Positions 22,360-35,200 are shown, numbered from the stretch's first letter. The stretch is DNA of 64,000 nt from Dama dama (GCF_033118175.1 NC_083681.1:15580001-15644000), one strand, 5' to 3'. A program made the numbers and translations. Notes: a model not told the origin generated them from the letters alone.

Positions 22360-24705
22360 ATGTTAGGCTGGTGACTGGATGGTCAGTGAGTTTGTGGACA
22401 ACACAATGCTTGTTATTCTTCTCTCTGAGAGGCAAGAAACAAAGGAATTCCACTGCTTAGATCATGTGAGGAAGCTCTTTCTGGCTCCCAGTAAATGTGT
22501 CGTCCAGTTCTCAAAGTGCACCAGGCTAAAGTAAACTTAGACTCTTATCCAAAGTCTTTGCTGAGAAAACAAAAGGAATTAGGTTTTCCCTAAAGATTTT
22601 CCTAAACCAGTCAGATTTGCTTCTTTTGATCCAGGCGTATTAAAGACAGTAAAGAGAAATTTAGTCTTGGGAATTACTATTTTAAACAAAGGCCGAAAAC
22701 AGTGGTGTCTATTTTTAAAGCCTCCTCCTTCCTCTCCAGTAACCAAGCGCAAGGTAATTTGAATTCTGTTTCCAGTTAAGACGGTTAACTTGATTCTACT
22801 CTACAATTCAGTGGTCTCTCCTTTATACTTGATTTCTATGATATTAAGTATACACAACATTTCCTTTCCTTTTAACCCGGTTTCCAATTACACTTTTCTG
22901 TGTATCTGAAATCTGTACTGTGACCTGCCTGAACTCATGGAAAGTTGACGACAGTGAAAGAGAATTGTTGTAGTTAAACTTCCTGATGGCACTTTTTAAA
23001 AACAGCAGTGGAAGAAAAAAAATAACAGGGCACTCGTCAGATGTGATTTTTGGCAGACATTTCACTTGGACTGTTCAGGGTATCCCCAGAAATTACAAAC
23101 CCTCAGAGGTGTTCAGGGTACAGTAAATCAAGCAAGATAAATTATTTTAATGTTCAACTTATTGATTCAGTTCCTTTCTCTGCAAGTTTTTAGTAACATG
23201 GATTTCAATCTAAATGAAAGGTCAGCTTTGAAGTAAGTGTAAAGATATTTACAGGAAATGAAGCAGAAAGTGAGCTTTCATGCATTTTCAAATGTGTCTA
23301 TTATTCAGGGGAAAATGAACTGTGTCATCAGTCAAAAGAACAACAGATGCCTACCTTCTTACATTAAAGTTAAATGAATACCTACCATACCAGTAGTATG
23401 CTATTAACTCTGAAATTTGAAATTCACTAAGGTATGTTTTCCCCAACTTTGCTGTGAAAACAGGAAATAAACAACTGTGAATTAAGGTTCTAAGTAAATA
23501 TGTAGCAGTTGTAGTTTGGGGGGAGACAAGGAAGACTGCCAAGATGAAATCATCATGGTGGATTTTTTTTCCAGTGTAGGATGCTAACTAGACATTTGTG
23601 ACAACGACATAATCAACAACATCTTTAAATATTTAATTTCTTGTCAGTTGTTATCTAAATTGACTTCAATTCATGTTTATGTAAGTGTGTATGTATTATG
23701 TGCATGTGTATAACTAGATCTGTCAGAAGGAAGTGGCAAATTGAAACAATTATGTGGCTCATTCTGCAGGGTAAAAAGAGGAAGAGGAGAAACCTGATGG
23801 TGAGGAAAAAGACAATTTAGAAAATTATAATTTACCATATAGCTTTATATTTAGGTATTGTTTGGACTTCCTCCAATAATATGTCTACCTACAAATCTTG
23901 TACTCCTTCCTACCCCAGGTCATCAGATTGATTCCTAGATGTGCTTAGATGGACACATATAAGCGGGTTCACTGGCACATGAGTACAGGACTCCATGGTT
24001 CCATGTTGGTCCTCAACTGGATTAGTTGGCAAGTTTAGTTCAGCAGTAATTTAGTTCAGTAAATATCTTAAAAGTACTGACTGTGTTCCAGGCCCTTAGC
24101 TTGGTGCAGGGGCCACAGTTCATTTTATTATAATCTGTAATGTGTTTGTAGTTAAAATGATCCCCTGGTCTGATGTCCAAAGTAAAAGCAGAAAAGTAAG
24201 ATGCAATACAAGACCTCCAGCTTACACATTCCATTGCCTGACATCAGGTGAGCATGATGGGACTGATTTGGCCAAGAGACCCGCGACATGGGATTCACTG
24301 AAATCCTGTGGCAGAGAGGAGGGCCAGTGGAATACTGCCCCATGGAGGTTGAACACTGATGTGTTCAAATCATAAAGACTTGGGTTACAAGCCATGCCTC
24401 CTTCATCCCTTCTCCCCCCAAACCCCAACCCTGGACTCCCAGTAGAAAGAATCATTTTGTTCACAGGTTAGGGTGCTGTCACTCAGAGAGGCGTGTCAGT
24501 ATCAGGGATTAAGAGCACCTCCCCGAGCAGTGACCCAGACGAATCTCTCCTCCATAGGTGGCAGAGAACATGCCATCCTCATTCAGGAATAAAACTGCAT
24601 AAATTATAAGAAAAATCAGTCTTTACTTTGAGTACGTATTCTGTTACTTTTCTATCTCCAGCACAAACCTCCCATAAAATCATTACCACAGTTTTAAAAA
24701 GTTAA
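22360..24705. other. Long unique block, no gene seen
   Basis: Mostly single-copy AT-rich DNA. A short stretch at about 24050-24112 resembles an antisense L2 tail ('actgactgtgttccaggccc'). No exon recognised. Confidence 0.5.
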
Positions 24706-24707
24706 AA

Positions 24708-24925
24708 AAGATCTGGGTTAGGACCTCAATTCTGCTACCTAGTAGCTGAGTGAGCTTGAAAAAAATTGTTTAAAATGTCTCAGTATCAGTTTCATCCTCT
24801 GTAAAGGTACACTAATAGTAAGATCTAGTTCATAGGCTTAGTATGTGTATGAAATGAGATAATGTATAGAAAGCTTTGGTGCAGTATCTGGCATTGGGCA
24901 AAGGTTCAGTAAGTGTCCCCTGTTA
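24708..24925 (+). mobile_element. MIR SINE, near full length
   Basis: Follows MIR from 'cctcaattctgctacctagt' through 'tcagtttcatcctctgtaaa' and 'gaaatgagataatgtataga' to 'gtatctggcattgggcaaag'. Confidence 0.85.
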
Positions 24926-25353
24926 TTGTGATCCCTCTTTCTGCTATGGCTGGACAGCCTGAGGGGCTTCAGACACTGTGGATCGAATATGTGGTACATG
25001 CCTGAAGCTCACCTCTTAGAAGGAACCCTTGCTGTTTCTTGTAATAAATGATATCATGGCCAATGAGGAAATAGCAGTCAGTGATATTTGTGTCTTTCCA
25101 TGGTAACCATTTCTATTTACCCCTCTTAGCTGAGGAGATGAAGGCAATTGCAGCTGAATTAGTTGGAACATGCCACTTGCTTTTACCACAATGTGGTAAG
25201 AATAGAGAATATCATGATAAAATTTCTATGTGTCAGGTCATTGGCAATGTCAGAATTTGGGGAGAAAGAGGATAGATTAATTTACATACAGCGAAACTTC
25301 ATTGGCTCATTCTTTTATTTCAGTATACTATTTGGACAAGAGTGTGGCCAATT
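24926..25353. other. Unique sequence, no gene seen
   Basis: Short open frames only. Confidence 0.45.
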
Positions 25354-25470
25354 TTATTTTATTTTTTTATTTTTTTTTAATTTTTTTTTAATTATTATTA
25401 TTATTTTTTTTTCCAGTGGGTTTTGTCATACATTGATATGAATCAGCCATGGATGTACATGTATTCCAAT
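25354..25470 (-). mobile_element. L1 extreme 3' end (antisense)
   Basis: T-rich stretch (antisense poly-A) followed by 'cagtgggttttgtcatacat' and 'gatatgaatcagccatggat', the antisense 3' UTR of ruminant L1. Strongly 5' truncated. Confidence 0.8.
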
Positions 25471-25544
25471 TTTAAATATATAAGAAGCATAATCTTCTAA
25501 GCAAATAAGTAATTCCAGAATCTTAAAGTACTTAGAAACTTTAA

Positions 25545-25635
25545 CGTGGTAGGGGAGAAAGAAAATAAACAAGTAAATAAATAAATAAAGTATTTCTAGT
25601 TTGTAATAAGGGCTATAAAGGAAATAAATAGGATT
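25545..25635 (-). mobile_element. L2 fragment (small)
   Basis: 'gaaaataaacaagtaaataa' and 'gggctataaaggaaataaat' match the antisense L2 tail region. Short and weak. Confidence 0.4.
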
Positions 25636-25790
25636 CTGTCTCCTATACTTACTAGCAGTATGGTCTTGAATAAGTCACAGATGCATGGAATAATAGAATC
25701 TGAAGCCATCTTAGAGATCATTACAAAGGCTTTATGAACTGTAAGGCACTAAACACATGGGAAGAATGGTTATCAGTAGTTTATAATTGT

Positions 25791-25991
25791 CGCTCAGTCA
25801 TGTCCGACTCTTTTGCGACCCCATGAACTGTAGCCTATCAGGGTCCTCTGTCCATGGCATTCTCCAGGCAAGAATACTGGAATGGGTTGCCATTTCCTTC
25901 TCCAGGGGATCTTCCCAACCCAGGGATCGAACCCGGGTTGCCCGCATTGCGGGGCAGATGCTTTACCATCTGAGCCACCAGGGAAGCCCAA
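25791..25991 (-). mobile_element. Bov-tA SINE, full length, with TSD
   Basis: Complete minus-strand copy. Flanked by perfect 11-base duplications tttataattgt at 25780-25790 and 25992-26002. Confidence 0.96.
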
Positions 25992-26002
25992 TTTATAATT
26001 GT

Positions 26003-27280
26003 AAGCCTTTCCTACCTAGTAATAGAAGCAGTCATTAAAGACTTTTATTGAAAGCCTATATTCCTCCTCAGAAGTACAGTATGTTTCTTAAAAACATAAA
26101 ACCCATTTCATTCAATATTGCATGTTTCAATATATTCACTATTTTAAACTAGTTCCCTGCCAAGTGGTCTGGCCTAGAGAAGGGTGAATGTTCACATCAT
26201 CTTTCAGAGGGAAGAAAATCAAGGTGTGTAATGATTATATGGATTGCTATGCATTTGTCTAGAGACCAAAAAAATGGCCCAGAAATAACAGATCTAGGTG
26301 CCTATGGAACTTTAAAATCAAAAATAATAAAGACAAATAAAAAATAAGAACAAATGTATTCAGCTACTTTTTCCCAGGTGGTGTTCAACAAGAACTGAAA
26401 TCAAGATATAGACTTCTAGAAAAAAGACAACAGCATATCTATTTCATATTAATAGAACCATTTTTTATAATAATTCTCTTGTAATTTTTAATATGCTCAA
26501 TATTGAACCTAAAAGTTCAATAGGAACTTTTAATAGGAAACATTCCATTAAACATCAAGTGAATTCATATCCTCACTGATTTTCATTTAAAATTCTAAGT
26601 GTAATCAGATATTCACAGAACTTAATTAATGTCTGTGAAGTGCTTTAAGTACCTTGAATAAAGGTTATCAAGAAATATCTTTATCCAGGAGTGCCCACAT
26701 GAGGTTGTTTTGTCTTACATGTCTTGTATCTCACCTACCTCCAAGCAGAGTATCATGTGAATATAAAGCACTCACTGTATATTTTTGAATGATGTGTCAC
26801 AGTTAAGTAGTTTTATTCTAGTGTTTTTTCCACAAACATCACAGAGTAGCAGTATCTTGAGTGTGATCATTAAGTTCCAGGATTTAATATAAATCTTGCC
26901 AGACTTCCAGATAGTTCACATTACTCAACCCAGACAAGATTGATGTATAAACTGAAATACCAATTTAGACCTTTCCAGTGAGAACCATAACACACAGCAG
27001 AGAACCAGAACACCCAAATGCACAGAGGAATTCACCCTTTCCAGTGTGTAAAGGAGACATATTACAAGGTAAGTTCCTCATAGACTATGGAATCAGAGCC
27101 ATAATATTTGGTAGGAACATTGCTGTGCTGTTATCAGAAAGGTAAGAGGATGCCATATGTATCTCTCCCACAGGTTTATGTTTGCAGAAGGGCTCATATT
27201 TCTATCTGAGACATACTATTCTTTGAGATTCCTCCTCTTTTATTGTTATACTGACCATCATTCACACATATTGTTTCTTC
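26003..27280. other. Unique AT-rich sequence, no gene seen
   Basis: No recognised repeat or coding region. Confidence 0.5.
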
Positions 27281-27294
27281 AAACTCTATAAAAT

Positions 27295-27915
27295 AAAAAA
27301 GCCTTTAAGTTTCATTAGGTCCCATTTGTTTATTTTTGCTTTTATTTTCTTTACTGTAGGAGGTGAGTCAAAAAGGATCTTGCTGTGGTTTATGTCAAAG
27401 AGTGTTCTGCCTACATTTTCCTCTAAAAGTTTTATAGTGTTCGCCTTACATTTAGGCCTTTAATTCATTTTGAGTTTATTTTTTTGTATGGTGTTAGGAA
27501 GTATTCTAATTTCACTATTTTGCACATAGCTATCCAGTTTTCCCAGCACCACTTAATAAAGAGGCTGTCTTCCCCAGTGTATATTCTTGCTTTCTCTGTC
27601 AAAGAGAAGGTGTTCATAGGTGTGTAGGCTTATCTCCGGGCTTCCTATCCTGCTACATTGATCTATATCTCTGGTTCTGTGCCAGTACCATACTGTCTTA
27701 TTTCCTGTAGCTTTGTAGTATAATCCGAAGTCAAGGGAGCTTGGTTCCTCCAGCTCTGTGTTTCTTTCTCAAGAGGGCGGGATGTGGGGGTGGGAGGGAG
27801 GCTCAGGATGGAAGGATTATATATATACTTATAACTGATTCATGTTTTTGTACATCAGCAACTAACACAACATTGTAAATCAATAATATTCCAATTAAAA
27901 ATAAATTTAAAAAGA
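27295..27915. mobile_element. L1 insertion with inverted 5' part
   Basis: Positions 27295-27770 read as antisense L1 ORF2 ('cccatttgtttatttttgct', 'ccagcaccacttaataaaga', 'gctttgtagtataatccgaa'). Positions 27771-27915 read as sense L1 3' UTR, ending 'acacaacattgtaaatcaat' and an A-rich tail. The whole unit is bounded by aaactctataaaat (27281-27294) and aaactttacaaaat (27916-27929), a 12/14 target-site duplication. This is the structure expected from twin priming during one integration. Confidence 0.85.
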
Positions 27916-28039
27916 AAACTTTACAAAATCAGATGATTATGCTATAGCTTTATAAGTGCAAAAGTAATTATGCTTCCTGCTCACATTTGATCTCTGAGAT
28001 TGAAGTGTGGTTAGTTCCAGTGTAGACTCACTGAAGCAT

Positions 28040-28160
28040 AGACTCTGGCAAATTATTGTCTGTCTTATTCACCTCTGAATCCTTAGCACTTTACAGAAGG
28101 CCTTTCACACAGTAGGTCCTCAGTAGATTCTTGTAGAAGAAATGACTGAATAGATAAGTT
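28040..28160 (+). mobile_element. L2 3' tail
   Basis: 'tgtctgtcttattcacctct', then 'ttcacacagtaggtcctcag', ending near 'gaaatgactgaataga'. Confidence 0.65.
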
Positions 28161-28334
28161 GTCTCAAATGCCTGACTTCATTCTGTATATGAATTTTTTT
28201 CCTAATTTCCTGCTCAGAGAATAACATTTTAGAGATCCTTTTCTATAAGTGGTGTGGGCGAGAGCAAAATATGTATATGTGCACACTATTAACTGTGTGT
28301 TCTGTTCCTTTGCCAAATACATGATCCTGGACTA

Positions 28335-28860
28335 CCAGAAACTTTGAAGTGTACAATGCATTGTTTTTAGTATATGTAAAAAATTATGCAGCCATCACCA
28401 TTACCTAATTCCAGAATCTATTATTCTATCAAGAAACCTCATACACATTAAAAGTCACTCACCATTGCCCCCTTTCTCTGGATTCTTGGACCACTAATCT
28501 ACTTTCTGTCTCTATGAATTTGAATATTCTGGGCATTTCATATAAATGGAATTCTAAATATGTGATCTATCTTGAAGAATGTTCTATGTACACTTGAGAA
28601 GAATATGTATTCTACTGTTGTTGTGTGGAGTACTCTATATTATGTTAGGTTTTGTTGGCTTAAAAGGTTATTCAAGTCTTCTCTTGATGGTCTGTCTAGT
28701 TATTCCATCCATTATTGAAAGTAGAGTGTACAATACCCTACTAATAGTAGTTGGAAGTCAAAAACTATTACTGTTTTTTATTCCTTCTGACAGTTTTTTC
28801 TTTGTGTATTTTGAAGCTGCTTTTAGATGCATGTATATTTATAATTGTTTTTGTCTTTTA
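28335..28860 (-). mobile_element. Antisense L1 with internal deletion
   Basis: Positions 28335-28567 read as an antisense L1 3' UTR ('tttctgtctctatgaatttg'). From 28568 the text is antisense ORF2 endonuclease region ('tgtacacttgagaagaatat', 'gtctagttattccatccatt'). The middle of ORF2 is missing. The long plus-strand frame across 28579-29091 is an antisense reading of this. Confidence 0.72.
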
Positions 28861-28869
28861 GAGAGATTA

Positions 28870-29160
28870 AGCTTTTCATCATTCTCTGCCTTTATTTATG
28901 CTGCTCCCTTTCCTCAAGGCTATCTTTTCATGCCTACCCTGCTAAAATTTTATATGCATTCAAGACACGTCTTCAATGCTGTCTATTCTGAAGTAGTTTT
29001 CAGTCTTTCTGCTAGTTCTGCTCACTCCTACTTTTGTATTACCATATCTCTGCTATATAATTTGTGTTTTTGTCTTTCAACTCCTAATTAAATAGTCTGT
29101 TTCATCTTTGTAGCCATTCCATACCTAGCACAGTAGAGATTCAGTAAGTATTTCTAACTT
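28870..29160 (+). mobile_element. L2 3' region (probable)
   Basis: The text 'tttatttatgctgctccctt', 'cattcaagacacgtcttcaa' and the end 'cctagcacagtagagattca' follow the L2 3' pattern. Confidence 0.5.
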
Positions 29161-29982
29161 CAAAAAAAATCATCCCAGTTTTGAGTGATCCTGGATGATT
29201 GGTATAAGACAATGGGTAGAAGTTACAAAGAAGTGTAATTTAGAGTTAAAGAAACTTAAGATTTTTTTCCCTTATAAAGAAATCTTAAGCCTTGAATGTA
29301 GGAATGGCAGATGATCTAACTACAGCAAATTATTCTTGCAACTAAAATCCAAGTTATAGATCTTACTTCATCTTTCATGTCCCTGGATTGGATCCTTTCT
29401 TCAAGATTAAAACAGCAAGCCATGGTACATATCATGGCTTGGCAAACTTAGAGCATTTTGGAATCTTCTCTCTTTTCCCTCTCTAACGTCTTGCCAACTG
29501 GAAGATTGTGATGAGGCATGAGGTGGGGAAAGCTGTTGAGTGAGGAAGGGGGAAAAAGTGTCACATATCCCCTCTGGGTTTCTGAACCTTGTTATGATTT
29601 CACTAGAAAAATGACATTCTTTTGGAAGTCATCTTGAAGAAGGTTCTGTGGCTCAGTGTTGTAGGTGGCTCTTCTGGTTTAGCCTTCTGCACAAGAAGCC
29701 CTGCATGGGACGATTGGCAGCCTATTCCTGCATGGAGTCCAAGTACCAAACACACAGACGTGTGTGTGCTCGTGGACATACACACACAGAGTAAATGCTG
29801 GGAAAATCAGGCGATAAAACTGCAACTTTCCGCGGGCTTATATCTCCTATAGTCATTGGACATTTTATCTGCTCATCGTTTTGCTCATTTGTGCTCTTGG
29901 AATCATCATAAAGTGGGACAATGAGCTTGAGATAATCATTTGGTATATCTCAGCTGCAAAAAAGCTTTTCCATCATACCTAG
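29161..29982. other. Unique sequence, no gene seen
   Basis: Short open frames on both strands near 29603-29852 have no known motif. Confidence 0.45.
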
Positions 29983-30155
29983 TAGTTCTTAGCCTTGGCT
30001 AAACCATGGGGCCATCTGGGGAGCTTTAAAACTTGCTTGTAGCTGGATCCCACACCCCAGAGACCTTGATTTCATTTGTCTGGATAGCAACACAAGTGTT
30101 AGGATTTTCAAAAGTTGCCCTTGATGATTTTAATATATAACCAAGGACGCAAACT
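29983..30155. mobile_element. MER5-like hAT element
   Basis: Starts 'tagttcttagccttggctaa', has 'gccatctggggagctttaaa', and ends near 'aaccaagga'. The ends are roughly complementary. Non-autonomous hAT-Charlie remnant. Confidence 0.7.
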
Positions 30156-30167
30156 TGTTGTCTAGAA

Positions 30168-30341
30168 CAGTGTCTGTCAAAGTGTGTACCAGAAGCATCA
30201 GCTCATGCGGAAAAGCAATGTCTGAGACACCAGCCTAGACACATTTAAATCATAAATTCTGGGGCTGGGGCTTAGCAGCACAATGTGTTTTTAAAAACCC
30301 TGCAGGCAATTTTGATGTGTTCTAAAGTTTGAGAACCACTG
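30168..30341. mobile_element. MER20/MER5-like hAT element with 8-bp TSD
   Basis: Begins cagtgtctgtcaaagtgtg and ends tttgagaaccactg, matching hAT-Charlie terminal repeats. Flanked by gtctagaa (30160-30167) and gtctaaaa (30342-30349), an 8-base duplication with 7/8 identity, the size expected for hAT transposition. Confidence 0.85.
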
Positions 30342-31305
30342 GTCTAAAATGAAGACCTCTTTTTACTAATTATTAAGTGTTCTTTTAAAAAAGATTAGTA
30401 GTATTTAGGACGCGTCTGACACCAGGGGTAAAACTACAGTTGCTTGGGCCTTACTGTACCTGCCAGCTCTCCATCCTCACCCTGTGTCCACCTCCTGGCT
30501 CTGGCTGGCTGTTCACCAGCCCCATGCCCACAGGTTCCCTATTCCAGCACAGGGAAGGCCTTCTGGGATTATGGCCTTAATCTTGGCCTGAACCATGGCT
30601 CTTCAAAGAGACCCCCGGGAGACGATGATTCCACTGCTTCTACAGAGAAGTACATTGGCATGTTGGACACTGGATTCCTATATGTAACTGTTAAGTGTGG
30701 AGCCATTTGGATAAAGCTGAGAAGAAAGTGTGGCATCTTCCTGCCTGGCCTTGTCATCCTCTCCTGAGGTGGATGGGCTAGTCCTAAAGTGAGATCACCA
30801 GATTTATGTCCTTTCCAGATGAAATGTGGAGCCTCTAGCAACAGGAGAGACCAAGCCCTGAGCCTTTGGAGTGGGAGCACTGACTCCAAGACCGTAGACT
30901 ACCAGAGAACTAACCCTAGGGAATATCAAATAGTGAGAACTCACACGAAGTAAACCACTTGAATACAAGACCCAGCATCACCCAACCACCAGTAGCACCC
31001 TGTGCAGGATGCCTCATCTAAACAACAAACAAAACAAAAATGCAAACCCAATCAGCAGCAGACAGGATTACCACCTCAGCCTTGCCCATCTGAGGAAAAA
31101 CAAGCAAATAAACAAACCAGCTCGAATCTCACCCTATAGGAAGCTCACACAAACCACTAGACCAACCTTAGGAGGGCAGAAACCAAAAGGAAGAAAGAAT
31201 TCAACCTTCTTAAAGGAAAGAATTCAGCTTTCCTTGAAGCCTGGGAAAAGTAGACTTCAAACACAATAACTTAAAAAAAAAAAAATAATGAAAAGGCAGA
31301 GAAAT

Positions 31306-32224
31306 ACTACAGAAATGAAGGAACAAACTGGAAACACAGAGGTCCAAATAAATGAAGAGGAAATAGGCAAACTACCTGAAAAAGAATTCAGAATAATGAT
31401 AAGATGATCAAAAACCTTGAAAACAAAATGGAGAAAATGCAAGAATCAATTAACAAAGACCTAGAAGAATTAAAGAATAAACATACAGACAAACAACACA
31501 ATTACTGAAATTAAAAATACTCTAGAAGGAACCAATAGCAGAATATCTGAAGCAGAAGAACAAATCAGTGAGCTGGAAGATGAAATGGTGGAAATAACTT
31601 CTGAAGAGCAGAATAAAGTAAAGAGGATGAAAGGAGCTGAGGACAGTCTCAGAGACGTCTGGGACCTCATCAAATGCACCATAGGGGCCCCAGGAGAAGA
31701 ACAGAAAAACAAAGGGCATGAGAAGTTTTTTGAAGAGATTATAGTTGAAGATTTCCCCAACATGGAAAAGGAAATAGTCAATCAAGTCCCAAAGGTACAA
31801 AGAGTACCATACAGGATAAACCCAAGAAGAAACACGCCAAGACACATACTAATCAAACTGACCAAGACTAAACTCAAAGGATGTTAAAAGCAGCAATGGA
31901 GAAGCAACAGGTAACATACAAGGGAAACCCCATATGCTTAACAGCTGATCTTTTAGCAGAAACTCTGAAGGCCAGAAGTGAATGGCAAGATACATTTAAA
32001 GTACTGAAAGGGAAAAATCTACAACCAAGATTACTGTACCCAGCAAGGATCTCATTCAAAATTGATGGAGAAATAAAAATCATTTCAGAAGAGCAAAAGT
32101 TAAAGAGAATTCAGTACCACCAAACCAGCTTTACAACAAATGTTAGAGGAACTTCTACAGTCAAGAAATACAACAGAAGAAAAAAGATCTACAAAATCAA
32201 CCCGAACCAATTAAGAAAATGGCA
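31306..32224 (+). pseudogene. L1 ORF1 remnant (RNA-binding protein)
   Basis: L1 ORF1p is a trimeric RNA-binding chaperone that coats L1 RNA. The N-terminal part is Glu/Lys-rich coiled-coil-like sequence (31306-31650). The central RRM-like and C-terminal regions follow: 'EDFPNMEKEIVNQVPKVQRV' around 31750-31800, 'PRRNTPRHILIKLTKTK' by 31870, then in another frame 'NPICLTADLLAETLKARSEW' and 'LQPRLLYPARISFKIDGEIK' (31926-32080). The reading is spread over at least three frames. The segment around 31650-31710 looks shortened compared with intact relatives. Confidence 0.88.
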
Positions 32225-35200
32225 ATAGGAACATATATATCAACAATTACTTTAAATGTAAATGGATTAAATGCTCCAACAAAAACACACAGACTGGCCA
32301 AATGGATACAAAAACAAGACCCATATATATGCTGTCTACTAGAAACCCACTTCAGACCTCAAGAGGCATATAGACTGAAAGTGAGAGGATGGAAAAATAC
32401 ATTCCATGCAAATGGGAAGCAAAAGAAAGCTGGGGTAGCAATCCTCATATCAGACAAAGTAGACCTTAAAAAAGATTACAGGAGATAAGGAAGGACACTA
32501 CAAAATGATCAAGGGATCAATAAACGAGGAAGACATAGCAACTGTAAATATCTATGTACCCAACATAGGAGCACCTCAATACATAAGACAAACACTAACA
32601 GACATAAAAGGAGAAGTTGACAGTGACACAATAATAATAATAATAGTAGGAGACCTTAACACCCCACTCACACCAATGGACAGATCGTCAAAACAGAAAA
32701 TTAGTAAGGAAACACAAGTCTTAAATGATACATTAGATGACATGGATCTCATCGGTATCTTCAGGACATTCCATCCAAATGCAGAAGAATACACCTTCTT
32801 CTCAAGTGCACATGGAACATTCTCCAGGACAGACCATATCTTGGGTCACAAATCAAACCTCAGTAAATTCAAGAAGATTTAAATCATATCAAGCATCTTC
32901 TCCAACCACAATGCTATGAGACTAGATAGCAATTACAAGACAAAAGTGTAAGAAACACAAACACATGGAGATTAAACAATGTGTTTCTAAATAACCAACA
33001 GGTTACTGAAGAAATAAAAAGGGAAATAAAAAAATTTCTAGAAACAAATGACAATGAAAACAACTCAAAACCTATGGGATGCAGCAAAAGCAAAAAAGTT
33101 TTTAAGAGGGAAGTTTATAGCAATAAAATCCTACCTCAAGAAACAAGAAAAACATCAAATAGACAACCTAACTTTACATGTAAAACAACTGGAAAAAGAA
33201 GAACAAAAAAACCCCAAAATTAGTAGAAGGAAAGAAATATAAAGATCTGAGCAGAAATAAAGGAAAAGGAAATGAAAGAAAGAATAGTAAAGATTAACAA
33301 AACTAAAAACTGATTCTTTGAGAAGATAAACAAAATTGGCAAACCTTTAGCCAGACTCATCAAGAAAAAAAGGGAGAAGAATCAAATCAACCAATTAGAA
33401 ATTAAAAGGAAAAACAGACAATGCAGAAATACAAAGGATTGCAAAAGGCTGTTATGAACAGCTATATGGCAGTAAAATAGATAACCTGGTAGAAATAGGA
33501 AGATTCTTAGAAAAGTTCAATCTTTCAAGACTGAACCAGGAAGAAATAGAAATTATGAACAACCCAATTACAAGCACTGAAATTGAAGCTGTGATCAAAA
33601 ATCTCCCCGAAAAAAGCCCAGGACCAGATGTCTTCACAGGAGATTTCTATCAAACATTTAGAGAAGAGCTAATGCCTATCCTTCTAAAACTCTTTCAAAA
33701 AATTGCAGAGGAAGGAACATTTCCAAAATCATTCTACGAGGCTACCTCGTAGAATCATACCATCAGGCCATCAGCCTGATACCAAAACCAGACACAGACA
33801 ACACAAAAAAAGAAGAAAACTACAGGCCAGTATCACTGATGAACATAGATGCAGAAATTCTCAACAAAATTTTAGCAAACAGAATTCAGCAATGCATCAA
33901 AAAGCTCATACACCATGAGCAAGCTGGGTTTATTCCAGGGATGCAAGGATTCTTCAGTATATGCAAATCAATCAATGTAATACACCACATTAACAAATTG
34001 AAAGATAAAAACCATATGATAATGTCAATAGATGCAGCAAAAGCCTTTGACAAAATTCAGCACCCATTTATGGTTAAAACTTTTCAAAAAAATGGGCATA
34101 GAAGGAACCTACCTCAACATAGTAAAGGCCATTTATGATAAGACTACAGCAAATATTATTCTCCATGGTAAAAAACTGAAAGCATTCCCACTAAGTTCAG
34201 GAACAAGACAAGGGTGTCCACTTTTACCAGTATTATTCAACATAGTTCTGGAAGTCCTAGCTTTGGCAATCAGAGAATAAAAAGAAATAAAAGGAATCCA
34301 GATCAGAAAAGAATAATAAAGCTCTCACTGTTTGCAGATTACATGAGACTGTACATAGAAAACCCTAAAGATAGTATCAGAAAACTACTAGAGCTAATCA
34401 GTGAATTTAGCAAAGTTGCAGGATACAAAATGAATACACAGAAATCACTTGCATTTCTATGTACTAACAATGAAAAATCAGAAAGACAAATTAAGGAATC
34501 AAACCCATTCACCACTGCAACAAAAAGAATTAAATATGTAGGAATAAACTTACCTAAGGAGACAAAAGAACTGTACACAGAAAATTATAAGACACTAATG
34601 AAGGAAATTAAAGATGACACAAACAGATGGAGAGATATTCCATGCTCCTGGGTAGGAAGAATCAATATTGTGAAAATGACTATACTACCAAACACAACCT
34701 ACGGATTCAATGCAATTCCTATCAAATAACCAATGGCATTTTTCACAGAACTAGAACAAAAAAATTTCACAATTCATATGGAAACACAAAAGACCCCGAA
34801 TAGCCAAAGCAGTCCTGAGAAAGAAGAAGGGAGCTGGAGGAATCACCTTCCTGACTTCAGATTATGCTACAAAAACTACAGTCATCAAGACAGTATGGTA
34901 CTGGCCCAGAAACAGAAATATAGACCAATGGAACAAGATAGAAAGCCCAGAAATAAACCCACACACCTATGGGTATCTTATTTTTGACAAAGGAGGCAAG
35001 AATATACAATGGGGCAAAGACAACCTCTTCAATAAATGTTGCTGGGAAAACTGGACAGCTACACATAAAAGAATGAAATTAGAACACCTCCTAACACCAT
35101 ACACAAAGGTAAATTCAAAATGGATTAAAGACCTAAATGTAAGACTAGAAACTATAAAACTCTTAGAGGAAAACATAAGCAAAAGATTTGATGACATAAA

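Noticed and set aside
22172..22453. Minus-strand frame with long Cys-Val and Arg-Glu alternation
   Set aside because: Produced by translating the CT/CA microsatellite.
28579..29091. 170-codon plus-strand frame rich in Leu, Phe and Ser that looks like a membrane protein
   Set aside because: It spans antisense L1 endonuclease text and an L2 tail. T-rich antisense LINE sequence mimics hydrophobic protein.
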